Source: Hymenobacter sp. YIM 151858-1 | Lineage (GTDB): Bacteria; Bacteroidota; Bacteroidia; Cytophagales; Hymenobacteraceae | Direction: 5' to 3' | NCBI RefSeq assembly: GCF_025979705.1 | Contig: NZ_CP110136.1 | Location: 682,001 to 746,000 of the forward strand | DNA length: 64,000 nt | Shown: positions 54,418-63,126 of the stretch, piece by piece | How positions within the stretch are numbered: the stretch's first letter is position 1 | Layout of the letters: every line of letters starts with the position of its first letter | Translations under genes and position numbers: made by a program | Notes under the pieces: generated by a model | Seen by the model: only the letters and a program-made list of their open reading frames with translations | The model's database searches: none | Told to the model about the DNA's origin: nothing

Positions 54418-55566
54418 ATGAATTTGTGCATTGCCGTGCGCCGCCTGCTCTTCGCCGTTACCTCCGACCTTACCTACGACCAGCGCATGCAGCGCATTTG
54501 TGCCTCGCTGGCGCAGCACGGCTACCGTGTGCGGTTGGTGGGGCGGCAACGGCCCGGCTCGCGGCCACTGGGTGCGCAACCCTTTGAACAAGTGCGCATT
54601 CGGTGTTGGTTCAACAAGGGCAAGCTCTTCTACGCAGAGTACAATATCCGGCTGCTGCTGTACCTATTGCGGCAGCGCGGCTGGCACGCCTACGGCGCCG
54701 CCGACCTCGACGCCGCCCTGCCCGTGTGGGTGCGGGCCCGGCTTGGCGGCCAGCCCTTCGTGTACGATGCCCACGAGCTGTTTACCGAAGTGCCCGAGGT
54801 AGTGGCGCGCCCGGGGGTGCAGCGCGTGTGGCAAGCAGTGGAGCGCTTTGTGGTACCTAGGGCCACGCTGGCCTACACGGTGGGGCCGGCGCTGGCGCAG
54901 TGGTTTAGCCAGCGGTACCAGCGGCCTTTTGGGGTGGTACGCAACATCAGCCGCCTGGGTGCCGAAACGCCCGGCACCTCGCCGGCTACGGGGTACATTC
55001 TGTACCAGGGCGTGCTGAACGTGGGCCGCGGCCTGGAGGCATTGATTGATGCCATGCCCGCGGTGCAGGGCCGGCTGGTAATCTGCGGCGAGGGCGACCT
55101 GTCGGCCCAGCTGCGGCAGCGCGCCGCCGACCTAGGACTGGTAGCCGCTGGCAAGGTGGAGTTTCGGGGGTACGTGGTGCCGGCCGAGCTGCGGCAGGTA
55201 ACCCGCGGGGCTGCCGTGGGCATCAGCGTGCTCGAGCACCTAGGGCTGAGCTACTACTACTCGTTGGCCAACAAGTTTTTCGATTACCTGCACGCCGGCG
55301 TGCCGCAGCTGATTTCGCCCTTTCCCGAATATGTGGCCCTGAACGACGAATACCAGGTGGCCGAAGTTGTGCCGGAGCTAACACCTGAATGCCTGGCCGC
55401 CACGCTCAACCGCCTGCTGCGCGATGCGCCCGAACGCCGCGAGCAATTGGCCCGTAACTGCCAGCGCGCCCGCCAGGCCCTCAATTGGCAACACGAAGAG
55501 CAAGAGCTGCTGCGTCTGTACGCCGTGCTGTGGGAAGTCCCGAATACCCAACCCCTTTTGGCATGA
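54418..55566 (+). CDS. GT4-like glycosyltransferase
   Basis: 382 residues from ATG 54418. The fold has two Rossmann halves: the N-terminal half with FAVTSDLTYDQRMQRICASL and FVYDAHELFTEVPEV, and the C-terminal half with ILYQGVLNVGRGLEALIDAM, LVICGEGDLSAQL, and the donor-binding region GLSYYYSLANKFFDYLHAGV. These match GT4-type transferases of surface polysaccharide synthesis. The sugar is unknown. It overlaps miaA by 4 bp (ATGA), so the two are translationally coupled though functionally unrelated. Confidence 0.88.
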   Translation: MNLCIAVRRLLFAVTSDLTYDQRMQRICASLAQHGYRVRLVGRQRPGSRPLGAQPFEQVRIRCWFNKGKLFYAEYNIRLLLYLLRQRGWHAYGAADLDAALPVWVRARLGGQPFVYDAHELFTEVPEVVARPGVQRVWQAVERFVVPRATLAYTVGPALAQWFSQRYQRPFGVVRNISRLGAETPGTSPATGYILYQGVLNVGRGLEALIDAMPAVQGRLVICGEGDLSAQLRQRAADLGLVAAGKVEFRGYVVPAELRQVTRGAAVGISVLEHLGLSYYYSLANKFFDYLHAGVPQLISPFPEYVALNDEYQVAEVVPELTPECLAATLNRLLRDAPERREQLARNCQRARQALNWQHEEQELLRLYAVLWEVPNTQPLLA

Positions 55567-56489
55567 GCAAACAAGCAACCCCGCGGCCGCTGCTGCTGGT
55601 AGTAGCCGGCCCCACGGCCGTGGGCAAAACAGCCCTGTGCGTGCGCCTAGCCCAGCACCTGGGCACCGAGGTAGTATCGGCCGACGCACGCCAGTTTTTC
55701 CGTGAGATGAGCATTGGCACCGCCAAGCCCACTGCGGCCGAAATGCAAGGCGTGCCGCATCATTTTATCGACTCGCACAGCATCAGCGAGGACTACAGCG
55801 CCGGCCGCTACGAGGCCGACGGCCTGGCGTTGCTCACGCGTTTGTTTCAGCAGCACCCGGTGGTAATCCTGACCGGCGGCTCGGGCCTGTACCTGCAAGC
55901 CATTACCGATGGCTTCGACGACCTGCCGCCCGCCGACCCAGCCGTGCGCGAGCAACTGCAGCAGCAGCTGGAGGAGGGGGGCTTGCCCGCCCTGGTGGCC
56001 CGGCTGGCCGAACTCGACCCCGTGTGCCACCAGCGCATCGACCGCCAGAACCACGTACGGGTGCTGCGGGCCCTGGAGGTGACTATGAGCACCAGCCGGC
56101 CATTCAGCTCCTTCCACGGCAGCAGCAGCAAAGCCGAGCGCCCCTTTGAGGTGCTGAAAGTAGCCCTTACCCGCGAGCGGGACGAGCTGTACCAGCGCAT
56201 TGATTTGCGCGTGGAGCAGATGCTAGCCGAAGGCCTGCTCGACGAGGTGCGCGCCCTGGTGCCGTTCCGCGACAAGCAGGCGCTGCAAACCGTGGGCTAC
56301 CAGGAGATTTTCGGTTTTCTGGATGGCGACTACGACTGGGACGAAGCCGTGCGCCTGCTCAAGCGCAACACCCGCCGCTACGCCAAGCGCCAGCTTACCT
56401 GGCTGCGCCGCGACCCGGCCTACCACTGGCTGCACCCCGAGTCCGCCGAAGCCTGGATTCAAGAGCATATAACGTCGCGGGGGATGTAG
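55563..56489 (+). CDS. miaA: tRNA dimethylallyltransferase MiaA
   Basis: 308 residues. P-loop AGPTAVGKTALCVRLA, then EVVSADARQFFREMSIGTAK, HHFIDSHSI, VILTGGSGLYLQAITDG, and RIDRQNHVRVLRALEV are MiaA signatures. QTVGYQEIFGFLDGDYDWDE and KRNTRRYAKRQLTWLRRD end the protein. It adds an isopentenyl group to A37 of tRNAs reading UNN codons. ATG 55563 overlaps the preceding stop. Confidence 0.95.
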   Translation: MSKQATPRPLLLVVAGPTAVGKTALCVRLAQHLGTEVVSADARQFFREMSIGTAKPTAAEMQGVPHHFIDSHSISEDYSAGRYEADGLALLTRLFQQHPVVILTGGSGLYLQAITDGFDDLPPADPAVREQLQQQLEEGGLPALVARLAELDPVCHQRIDRQNHVRVLRALEVTMSTSRPFSSFHGSSSKAERPFEVLKVALTRERDELYQRIDLRVEQMLAEGLLDEVRALVPFRDKQALQTVGYQEIFGFLDGDYDWDEAVRLLKRNTRRYAKRQLTWLRRDPAYHWLHPESAEAWIQEHITSRGM

Positions 56490-56520
56490 GCTATTGCCGG
56501 CCTCGTCACCGCAGCACTAA

Positions 56521-56562
56521 AAAAGCCGGTGCCTACCGCCAAAACGGTAAGCACCGGCTTTT
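56521..56562. terminator. Terminator between convergent miaA and pfkA
   Basis: AAAAGCCGGTGC.TACCG pairs with CGGTA.GCACCGGCTTTT. Confidence 0.88.
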
Positions 56563-56579
56563 GCTTGCAAGTGAATCAG

Positions 56580-57551
56580 TTACACCGACAGAATCTCGAC
56601 CATGCGCATAAAGCCCTGGTTGATGAGCTTCTTTTTGTAGATGGTATCGTGGAAGGGGGTGTACACCAGTTTGCGGTCCACGATGCCGGCCATCACGTTG
56701 CGCATGCCGTTCACGAGGCCTTCCACGGCCGCAATGCCGATTTGCGAGGCCAGCAGGCGGTCGGCGGCCGAGGGCGCGCCGCCCCGCTGAATGTGGCCAA
56801 TCACGGTTACGCGGGCGTCCATTTCCGGAATGGCCTCCTTCACCTTGTTGGCAATAATGGTGGCGTTGCCTTCCTCGTCGCCTTCGGCCACGATAATCAG
56901 GAACGACGACTTCTGGCGCTTGCGGGCGGTTTGCAGCGTTTCAATCACCGTGTCGATGCTTTGCTGCTGCTCGGGCACCAGCACGATTTCGGCCCCGCCG
57001 CCAATGGCGCACGGAATGGCAATGTAGCCCGAGTCGCGGCCCATCACCTCCACAAAAAAGGCGCGGTCGTGCGAGTCGGCCGTGTCGCGGATTTTGTCGA
57101 TGGCGTCGAGGGCGGTGTTCACGGCCGTGTCATAACCGATGGTGTAATCGGTGCCGAACAGGTCGTTGTCGATGGTGCCGGGCGCGCCTACGGTCGGGAT
57201 GCCGAACTCCTCCTCAAACTTCATGGCCCCGGTAAAAGTACCGTTGCCGCCGATGGCTACCAGGCCCTCGATTTTGTGGTTGACAAGCTGATCGAACGCC
57301 TGCTGCCGGCCCTCCTTGGTCAGGAACTTCTGCGAGCGGGCCGACTTGAGAATGGTGCCGCCGCGCTGCACGATGTTGGCCACCGAAGTGGTGTCGAGCC
57401 GCACGATTTCGCCTTTGATCATGCCCGAGTAGCCGCGCATAATCCCGTAAACTTCAATGCCGTGGTAGAGGGCCGTGCGCACAACGGCGCGGATGCACGC
57501 GTTCATGCCGGGCGCGTCGCCACCGCTCGTAAACACTCCGATGCGTTTCAT
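56580..57551 (-). CDS. pfkA: 6-phosphofructokinase
   Basis: 323 residues. FTSGGDAPGMNACIRAVV (ATP site), GAPGTIDNDLFGTDYTIGYD (catalytic TIDND), VEVMGRDSGYIA and GHIQRGGAPSAADR (effector/substrate) identify ATP-dependent PFK. The segment that reads GGDGS in E. coli is GGNGT here, replacing the Mg-contacting Asp with Asn; this may shift nucleotide preference and is worth comparing with other Bacteroidota. It is the glycolytic control step. Confidence 0.95.
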   Translation of the reverse strand: MKRIGVFTSGGDAPGMNACIRAVVRTALYHGIEVYGIMRGYSGMIKGEIVRLDTTSVANIVQRGGTILKSARSQKFLTKEGRQQAFDQLVNHKIEGLVAIGGNGTFTGAMKFEEEFGIPTVGAPGTIDNDLFGTDYTIGYDTAVNTALDAIDKIRDTADSHDRAFFVEVMGRDSGYIAIPCAIGGGAEIVLVPEQQQSIDTVIETLQTARKRQKSSFLIIVAEGDEEGNATIIANKVKEAIPEMDARVTVIGHIQRGGAPSAADRLLASQIGIAAVEGLVNGMRNVMAGIVDRKLVYTPFHDTIYKKKLINQGFMRMVEILSV

Positions 57552-57824
57552 GCTAGTAAAAAGGGCAGAAAAACGGGCCGACCGGCGGCCCGTTCAGGTG
57601 TGGCAGTTTAGAACAACCGCTAACCGGTACGGCGGGTTGCTGATTTAAGCCTGCAAATATGCGCCATTATTTGACAGTTTTTTTTCGAGTTTCGTATGCA
57701 TGCCTGAGAGGGAAAGGATAAATTAACATTACCCTCCCTGCCAACTGGCTTGGCCGCGGGTTGGCATTAGCCAATTTGGCTTTTGTGGCGGCCGCTGTTC
57801 CTCACCGTTTCTTCTCCCACCCCT

Positions 57825-58289
57825 ATGTTTGGTTTCTTCGAAAGCGAACAATCCAAGAAAGTACGCAGCCACATTCACAATCTGGCTTCGCTGGCCCGGG
57901 TTGATGGCCACATCGACGAGCGGGAAATGAACTTCCTGGTGTCGGTGGGGAAGAAAAACGGGCTGAGCTCCAGCGACGTGCGCAGCGTGGTGGCGCAGGC
58001 GCAGCAGCACAGCCTCACCCTGCCCGATAACGACTCGGAACGCTTTGATCAGATCTTCGACCTGGTGGACATGATGCTGGCCGACGGCGTGGTCGACGAC
58101 AACGAAATGGATTTCTGCATCGACATGGCCGAGAAACTCGGTTTCCGCAAGGCCATTGTGGGCGTGCTGGTGCGCAAAATCTCGATGGGCGTGCGCGACG
58201 GCCTGCCCCGCGAGCAAATCAAAAATGAATCGGAATCCTTCCTGAATTTCAAGGGCGAAGGCACCGCCGCGCACGGCCGCGGGCTGTAG
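57825..58289 (+). CDS. TerB-like (tellurite resistance B family) protein
   Basis: 154 residues, all helical. KVRSHIHNLASLARVDGHID with EREMNFLVSVGKKNGLS, then LVDMMLADGVVDDNEMDFCI show the paired acidic helices of TerB/DjlA-N domains, which bind metal. In isolation such proteins are common in Bacteroidota and have no clear role. ATG 57825 is chosen because the helices begin right after it. Confidence 0.85.
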   Translation: MFGFFESEQSKKVRSHIHNLASLARVDGHIDEREMNFLVSVGKKNGLSSSDVRSVVAQAQQHSLTLPDNDSERFDQIFDLVDMMLADGVVDDNEMDFCIDMAEKLGFRKAIVGVLVRKISMGVRDGLPREQIKNESESFLNFKGEGTAAHGRGL

Positions 58290-58314
58290 CGCACCTAGGG
58301 CGTTTCTGCCCACC

Positions 58315-58415
58315 TGTCATCCTGACGAAGGAAGGACCTTATCACGCCTGATAGTAACTACCTGCTCCTAGGTCGTTCTCGCGTGATAAGGTCCTTCGCT
58401 GTGCTCAGGATGACA
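58315..58415. repeat. Inverted repeat, family D (TGTCATCCTGACGAAGGAAGGACC...)
   Basis: TGTCATCCTGACGAAGGAAG...GACCTTATCACG pairs with CGTGATAAGGTCCTTCG...CTCAGGATGACA. The loop holds CCTAGG. It lies between convergent genes and may help terminate both. Confidence 0.8.
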
Positions 58416-58440
58416 GAGAAGAGCGAACGGAAATTTCGCG

Positions 58441-59637
58441 CTACGGCTGAACCACCGCATCGATGGCCCGCAGCAGGGCGGCGCAGGCATAGTCGATTTC
58501 GTCGTCGGCGATGGTGAGGGGCGGGGCCAGGCGCAGGGAGTTGTCGCAGAAGAGGAACCAGTCCGTCAGGATGCCTTCGTGGGCGAGGGCGTGGTCGATG
58601 ATGGGCTTGAGCACCCCGAACGACTCGAACTCCACGGCCATCATCAGCCCCTGGCCGCGCACCGCCCGAATAGCCGGGTGCACCAGCTGCTGCCGGAAGC
58701 GCGCGGCTTTGCCAGGTACGCCAGCCAGCAGGTGGTCGTCGAGGATGGTGCGCAGCGTGGCCAGCGAGGCCGCGCACGACACGGGGTGCCCGCCAAACGT
58801 GGTGCAGTGCCCCAGGATGGGGTTCGTCTTGAAGCCCTGCATGATTTCCTGGCGCGAAATGAACGCCCCGATGGGCATGCCGCCGCCCATACCCTTGGCC
58901 GTCAGGAGGATATCGGGTTCGATGCCGAATTGCTCGAACGCCCAAAACGTGCCCGTGCGCCCGAATCCGCACTGGATTTCATCGAGGATGAGCAAGGCGC
59001 CGACCTCGGTGCAGCGGCGGCGCAGGTGCCCTAGGTAGTCGTGCAGGGGCACGCGCACGCCGGCCTCGCCCTGCACCGTTTCCACGATTACGGCGGCGGT
59101 GCGGGTGGTAATCTGCTCGAGGTCGGGGAGGTGATTGTAGCGGATGTGGCGCACATCGGGCAGCAGCGGCCGGTAGCTGCGCTTAAAGCCCTCGGAACCG
59201 TTTACCGACAGCGCGCCCTGCGTGGAGCCGTGGTAGGCATTGTGGCAGCTAATCAGCTCGGTGCGGCCGGTGTGGCGCTTGGCCAGCTTGAGGGCGCCCT
59301 CCACGGCCTCGGTGCCCGAGTTCACGAAGTACACGTTGTCGAGCGCCGGGGGCAGGGTTTGGTGCAGGGCGTGGGCCAGCTCGGCCGGCGGCGCCTGCAC
59401 CAGCTCGCCGTACACCATCAGGTGCAAGTACTTATCGAGCTGTTGCTGAATGGCTTGCAGCACGCGCGGGTGGCGGTGCCCCACGTTGCTCACGCCAATG
59501 CCCGAAATCAGATCGAGAATGCGGCGGCCATCGGGCGAGTACATCCATACGCCTTCGGCGCGCTCAATTTCGAGCAGCAGCGGGAAGTCGGAGGTTTGGG
59601 CCTGGTGGCGCAGAAAGAGCTGGCGAGGAGTAAGCAT
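58441..59637 (-). CDS. Class III (acetylornithine/ornithine-type) aminotransferase
   Basis: 398 residues from ATG 59637. RILDLISGIGVSNVGHRHPR, YFVNSGTEAVEGALKLAKRH, CHNAYHGSTQGALSVNG, LLILDEIQCGFGRTGTFWAF and the PLP-binding Lys in LLTAKGMGGGMPIGAF are classic. The group includes acetylornithine, ornithine, GABA and aspartate-family aminotransferases; Bacteroidota annotation often reads aspartate aminotransferase family. No arginine genes are adjacent, so the substrate is open. Confidence 0.92.
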   Translation of the reverse strand: MLTPRQLFLRHQAQTSDFPLLLEIERAEGVWMYSPDGRRILDLISGIGVSNVGHRHPRVLQAIQQQLDKYLHLMVYGELVQAPPAELAHALHQTLPPALDNVYFVNSGTEAVEGALKLAKRHTGRTELISCHNAYHGSTQGALSVNGSEGFKRSYRPLLPDVRHIRYNHLPDLEQITTRTAAVIVETVQGEAGVRVPLHDYLGHLRRRCTEVGALLILDEIQCGFGRTGTFWAFEQFGIEPDILLTAKGMGGGMPIGAFISRQEIMQGFKTNPILGHCTTFGGHPVSCAASLATLRTILDDHLLAGVPGKAARFRQQLVHPAIRAVRGQGLMMAVEFESFGVLKPIIDHALAHEGILTDWFLFCDNSLRLAPPLTIADDEIDYACAALLRAIDAVVQP

Positions 59638-59718
59638 AAGCGTGCAGAACGAGCCCGCAAAGTTACCACCTAGGCGTGGAGTGCCGCTGCGGCTGCCCCG
59701 TACACCTAGGGCAAACAA

Positions 59719-59745
59719 CAAAGGCTGCCCAGCGGGCAGCCTTTG
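59719..59745. terminator. Terminator after the ECF-spy operon
   Basis: CAAAGGCTGCCC, loop AGC, GGGCAGCCTTTG: perfect 12-bp stem downstream of the spy-like gene. Confidence 0.85.
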
Positions 59746-59768
59746 AAAAGCAGTGGCAAGAAAGCGGG

Positions 59769-60245
59769 CTAATCGTTGCTGATGGTAGTCTGCGTTGGGC
59801 GGTTGTCGAGGCGCTTGATGAGGGCCTTGGTAAACTCGCGCTCGGCCTGTTGCAGCTGGGCTACCTGGCGGAGGGTGATGACCTTCTGAAACCGCTTCAC
59901 GTAATCCTTGTCGAGGTTTAGCTCGTTTTGGCGGGTGGCAAACTGCTGATCCAGGGCAGCCTGAATTTCGCGGTCCGACATGGTCGTAAAATCTTTGCCG
60001 CGCATGGTCTGGCCGCCTTCGCGGCGCAGTGCCCGGCGCTTGTCGGTGTACTCATTGTAGAGAGGCCAGAAGCGCTGCGACTGTTCGGGCGTGAGGGCGA
60101 GTTTTTCGGTGATGTAGGCCACGCGGGCGCTTTCGAGGCGCTCCATGCGCGGGCCGCCGCCGGGGCGCTGGGCCATGGCGGGTGCCCCGGCACCTAGGGC
60201 CAGCAGCATCAGCAGCAGCAAATGGGGCAATCGGAAAAGCTTCAT
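59769..60245 (-). CDS. Spy/CpxP-like periplasmic protein
   Basis: 158 residues from ATG 60245. A signal peptide (MKLFRLPHLLLLMLLALGAG, ending near AMAQ) precedes a helical, charged mature protein with the LTxxQ-type motif LALTPEQSQRFWPLYNEY and LRQVAQLQQAEREF. Spy-like proteins are ATP-free chaperones or feedback sensors in envelope stress. It is the third gene of an ECF-sigma operon, consistent with envelope-stress output. Confidence 0.82.
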   Translation of the reverse strand: MKLFRLPHLLLLMLLALGAGAPAMAQRPGGGPRMERLESARVAYITEKLALTPEQSQRFWPLYNEYTDKRRALRREGGQTMRGKDFTTMSDREIQAALDQQFATRQNELNLDKDYVKRFQKVITLRQVAQLQQAEREFTKALIKRLDNRPTQTTISND

Positions 60246-60274
60246 ATCAGAGGAAGGAGGTTGCAAAGATGGGC

Positions 60275-60766
60275 TTACAGGTAAACATCCACGCTGGGCT
60301 GCTCGTCGAGGGCGGCCTCCAGCTCGGCGCGCGAGGAACCGGGCAGGAAGGTGGCCGTCAGGTCGCGGTCGGCCACGGGCGTTTCGGCCAAGTCCTGCAG
60401 CGTCAGGCGTTCATCGTTGGTAAGCAGGTACTGTACCACTTCGGCGTGGGGCACGGCCGCCAGCGCCTGCGCCGACCTAGGCGCCGCGGCGGTGGCCACG
60501 GCAGCCGCCGGGCCCGTGCCGCGCCCGGGGTTGCCGGTAAGCCAGAACGCGCCCACGAAGGCCACCAACAGCAGCACCGAGGCCAGGGCGGTGCGCAGCG
60601 GCGCGCTCAGCGCCGCCAGCCAGCCGAACAGCGGAGCCGCGTCGGGCTCGGCGGGGCGCACGCGCTGCATCACGCGCAGCGGCAACTTATCAAAGTAGCC
60701 ATCGGGCGGCGCGGCCAGCGGCTGTTGGCGCCGCGGGTGGTCGTCCAGTCGAAAAGGCGTTTTCAT
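60275..60766 (-). CDS. Single-span membrane protein, likely anti-sigma-like partner
   Basis: 163 residues. The N-terminal 45 residues are cytoplasmic-like (PPDGYFDKLPLRVMQRVR), a transmembrane helix follows (TALASVLLLVAFVGAFWLTG, about 58-77), then an Ala-rich linker and a periplasmic end (EVVQYLLTNDERLTLQDLAE). This size and topology, directly after an ECF sigma gene (30-bp gap), suggest an anti-sigma factor, but the zinc-binding ASD His/Cys motif is absent. Confidence 0.7.
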   Translation of the reverse strand: MKTPFRLDDHPRRQQPLAAPPDGYFDKLPLRVMQRVRPAEPDAAPLFGWLAALSAPLRTALASVLLLVAFVGAFWLTGNPGRGTGPAAAVATAAAPRSAQALAAVPHAEVVQYLLTNDERLTLQDLAETPVADRDLTATFLPGSSRAELEAALDEQPSVDVYL

Positions 60767-60796
60767 ATCGGTTAGAGGGCCGCAAAGCCCTGAGGT

Positions 60797-61342
60797 TTAA
60801 TGGCTGGCTTCGTTTACGTATTGCTCGATCTTCTTGACGGCGTGGTGGTACGAAGCCTTGAGGGCCCCCACGCTGGTGCCGGTTACCTCGGCCATTTGTT
60901 CGTAGGGCATTTCGTCGTAGTAGCGCAGGTTGAACACCATGCGCTGCTTATCGGGCAGGCGCAAAATGGCTTTCTGCAGCTTCAGCTCCACCTCGTCGCC
61001 GGCCAGGCTGTCGTCGGCTTCGAGCTTGGCCGATAGCTCGGCGCCCACATCGTTGAGCGGCAGGAAAAACTTGCGCCGCTTGCTTTGCAGAAAGTTCAGG
61101 CACTCGTTGGTAGCAATGCGGTAAATCCAGGTGTAGAGCGAGGCATCGGCCCGAAAGTTTTCGAGGTTGTTCCACACCTTCACGAACACGTCCTGCACGA
61201 GGTCGTCGGCATCGTCGTGGTCGATAACCATCTTGCGCACGTGCCAGTACACCCGCTGCTGGTACTTGCGCACCAGCTGGTTGAAGGCCACATTGCGGGC
61301 GGTGGGGTCCCGGAACTTGAGGAGGATTTCCTGGTCTTCCAA
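60797..61342 (-). CDS. ECF RNA polymerase sigma factor
   Basis: 181 residues. Region 2 (FNQLVRKYQQRVYWHVRKMV, DADDLVQDVFVKVWNN, ASLYTWIYRIATNECLNFLQ) and region 4 (LQKAILRLPDKQRMVFNLRY, MPYEQMAEVTGTSVGALKAS) are complete. It heads an operon with the membrane protein and the Spy-like protein, typical of envelope-stress sigma systems. Region 61343-61635 upstream shows no gene. Confidence 0.94.
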   Translation of the reverse strand: MEDQEILLKFRDPTARNVAFNQLVRKYQQRVYWHVRKMVIDHDDADDLVQDVFVKVWNNLENFRADASLYTWIYRIATNECLNFLQSKRRKFFLPLNDVGAELSAKLEADDSLAGDEVELKLQKAILRLPDKQRMVFNLRYYDEMPYEQMAEVTGTSVGALKASYHHAVKKIEQYVNEASH

Positions 61343-61635
61343 GCGGGGTAGTGGAGAGGTGGTAGAGGCGGTTGGCGTGTGCGGGGTTAGACGAAGGCAC
61401 GGGGGCTGGGTTTAACCAGGGCCTCAGAAATTGTTGGTTGCCGGCAGGGCCGCCTCAACTAGCCTTAATTTAGAGCCTTGCCGCCACGCAGTGGGCAAGC
61501 GGCCACCGCTGGTTTGGGCCAAGCCAATCGATAAGCAAATTTGCGGTCGGCAAATAACCGTTGCCTCGGCCAATTTTACTACTCGCGGTCAGCCGACTGC
61601 CTACAGCAAGCAACTAATTTCATTTCCATCGAACC

Positions 61636-61980
61636 ATGCATAAACCAACTGTGCTGCTGCTCGCTTTCGGGGCAATGGCTTGCCGGCAAGAGCCCAAAGG
61701 CGTCGAGGTTTCGTTGGCGGTGGTGGCAGAAGCGTACCAAGCCGGCGAGCTTAAGAAGTTGAGCTACAGCGAAGCCGACAACCTGGTACTGGCCGAACCA
61801 ACCCGCGAAGCCCTGAATACCTACAAGTATTCGGACATGATGGACTATTCTTCGGGCAACGGACAGATAAAGCAAGCCCAGGAACTCAGGCTCAAGGTCA
61901 AAGTCATTTCGCTGGCCGATTTCAATCGCGAAATGGAAAAGGCTACGGGGCGCCGTCCGGTTGTGGAAATCCTGAAGTAG
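61636..61980 (+). CDS. Small lipoprotein, 114 residues
   Basis: MHKPTVLLLAFGAMAC has a lipobox ending in AMAC, so it is probably a lipoprotein. The mature part (VSLAVVAEAYQAGELKKLSY, LKVKVISLADFNREMEKATG) is soluble and unrelated to any family I know. Confidence 0.6.
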   Translation: MHKPTVLLLAFGAMACRQEPKGVEVSLAVVAEAYQAGELKKLSYSEADNLVLAEPTREALNTYKYSDMMDYSSGNGQIKQAQELRLKVKVISLADFNREMEKATGRRPVVEILK

Positions 61981-62300
61981 TGCCTGCCGAGGCCGCCGGG
62001 GCGCAGCATGGCCCTAGGTGCCGCTTGGGCGGCGCCACCGCAAGGGCCACCTGTTTTAGCCGGCCAGGGCAAGCAGTTCGCTACCGCCTTATCGTGCCCA
62101 AGTACGCTGCCCGATTGTTTTGGGGCGGCTGAGGTGCGGCCACTTACCCAGATAGTTGTGGGTTATTTTGTTTTATAAGTCCCTAAGAGAATGTATATTG
62201 ATAGACCCTGCCCACGCTCTGTGCGGACTGTGTTGCCGTAGCTCAGGCATAGGGCGTGCCGGCAGGCTTATGGTTTCGGAAGAATAATCAGCCTGATCTT
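61981..62300. other. Gene-free stretch
   Basis: 320 bp with one CCTAGG site and an AT-rich segment (62160-62205) that probably carries the promoter of the next gene. No RNA or repeat is recognised. Confidence 0.35.
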
Positions 62301-63032
62301 ATGCTCCGATTCCGCCTTACCGCCGGCTACGCGGTAGCACTGCTGGCCCTCATGTTCCTCACGCAAGAGGTGCGCATGAGCCTGCGTATGCTGCTGCTGC
62401 GCGCCACGTGTGGCTGCTGGGGCAACCGCACCTTCAGCGACTGGGAAAGCTGCACCACCTGCGCCGCCACCGAGGCCGGGCAGCTGGGCGGGCAGGCCCT
62501 AGGTGCCGGTTTGCCCTACCTGCAAATGTGGCTGGGCTACCTGCTGCTCGACGAATCGAACCAGGCCCGCACCCGCGCTTTTGGCCTGGCCCTGGTGTTT
62601 GCCGGCTTGCCGTTGGCGCGGCTCACCTCGGCCACCCTCGCCGCCGGGCCCGAAACCTACGTGCTCCGCCAGCTTATGGGCGAGTGGGGGGCCAGCTGGC
62701 TGGCTACCATTTTGCTGGTGCTGCTGCTGGTGGTGCCGCCCGCCATTAGGGCCCACGATGCCTTGGTGCACCCTAGGCGCGGCGTGGTGTTTCTGGGCAT
62801 GCTGGTGGTGCCGCTGGTGGCCAACGCCGTGGTGGTGGCAGGGGTGCTGAACCCGCTGCTGCGCGTGGGCGTGCTGGCTAGCTACGGTCCGCTGCATGTA
62901 CCCTGGCTGGCGTTGCTGTGGCTGGGCGTACTGGCAGCGGTGCTGGTGGCCTCGTGCCGCTGCCTCAGCCTGGGCGAAGAGGCAGGGCGCTTTTCGGTGT
63001 TTCGGCACCAGCGCACCTCCGGCTTGGCATAA
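62301..63032 (+). CDS. Polytopic membrane protein of unknown function
   Basis: 243 residues from ATG 62301, with about six to seven hydrophobic helices. An early Cys-rich loop (RATCGCWGNRTFSDWESCTTC) resembles a small metal or disulfide motif. Helices such as LATILLVLLLVVPPAIRAHD and VVFLGMLVVPLVANAVVVAG follow. The layout recalls site-2-protease-neighbouring or zinc-peptidase-like membrane proteins, but no HExxH is present. Not recognised. Confidence 0.6.
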   Translation: MLRFRLTAGYAVALLALMFLTQEVRMSLRMLLLRATCGCWGNRTFSDWESCTTCAATEAGQLGGQALGAGLPYLQMWLGYLLLDESNQARTRAFGLALVFAGLPLARLTSATLAAGPETYVLRQLMGEWGASWLATILLVLLLVVPPAIRAHDALVHPRRGVVFLGMLVVPLVANAVVVAGVLNPLLRVGVLASYGPLHVPWLALLWLGVLAAVLVASCRCLSLGEEAGRFSVFRHQRTSGLA

Positions 63033-63066
63033 CCGGATTATTGGAAACCCCGGCGGCTCTGAATGC

Positions 63067-63100
63067 AAACGCCCCGGCCACCTAGGTGGCCGGGACGTTT
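63067..63100. terminator. Bidirectional terminator centred on CCTAGG
   Basis: AAACG.CCCGGCCACC-TAGG... forms AAACGCCCCGGCCACC / GGTGGCCGGGACGTTT with one mismatch. It lies between convergent genes. Confidence 0.8.
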
Positions 63101-63126
63101 CGCGCGACGGGGGCTTCGGCAGCAGG

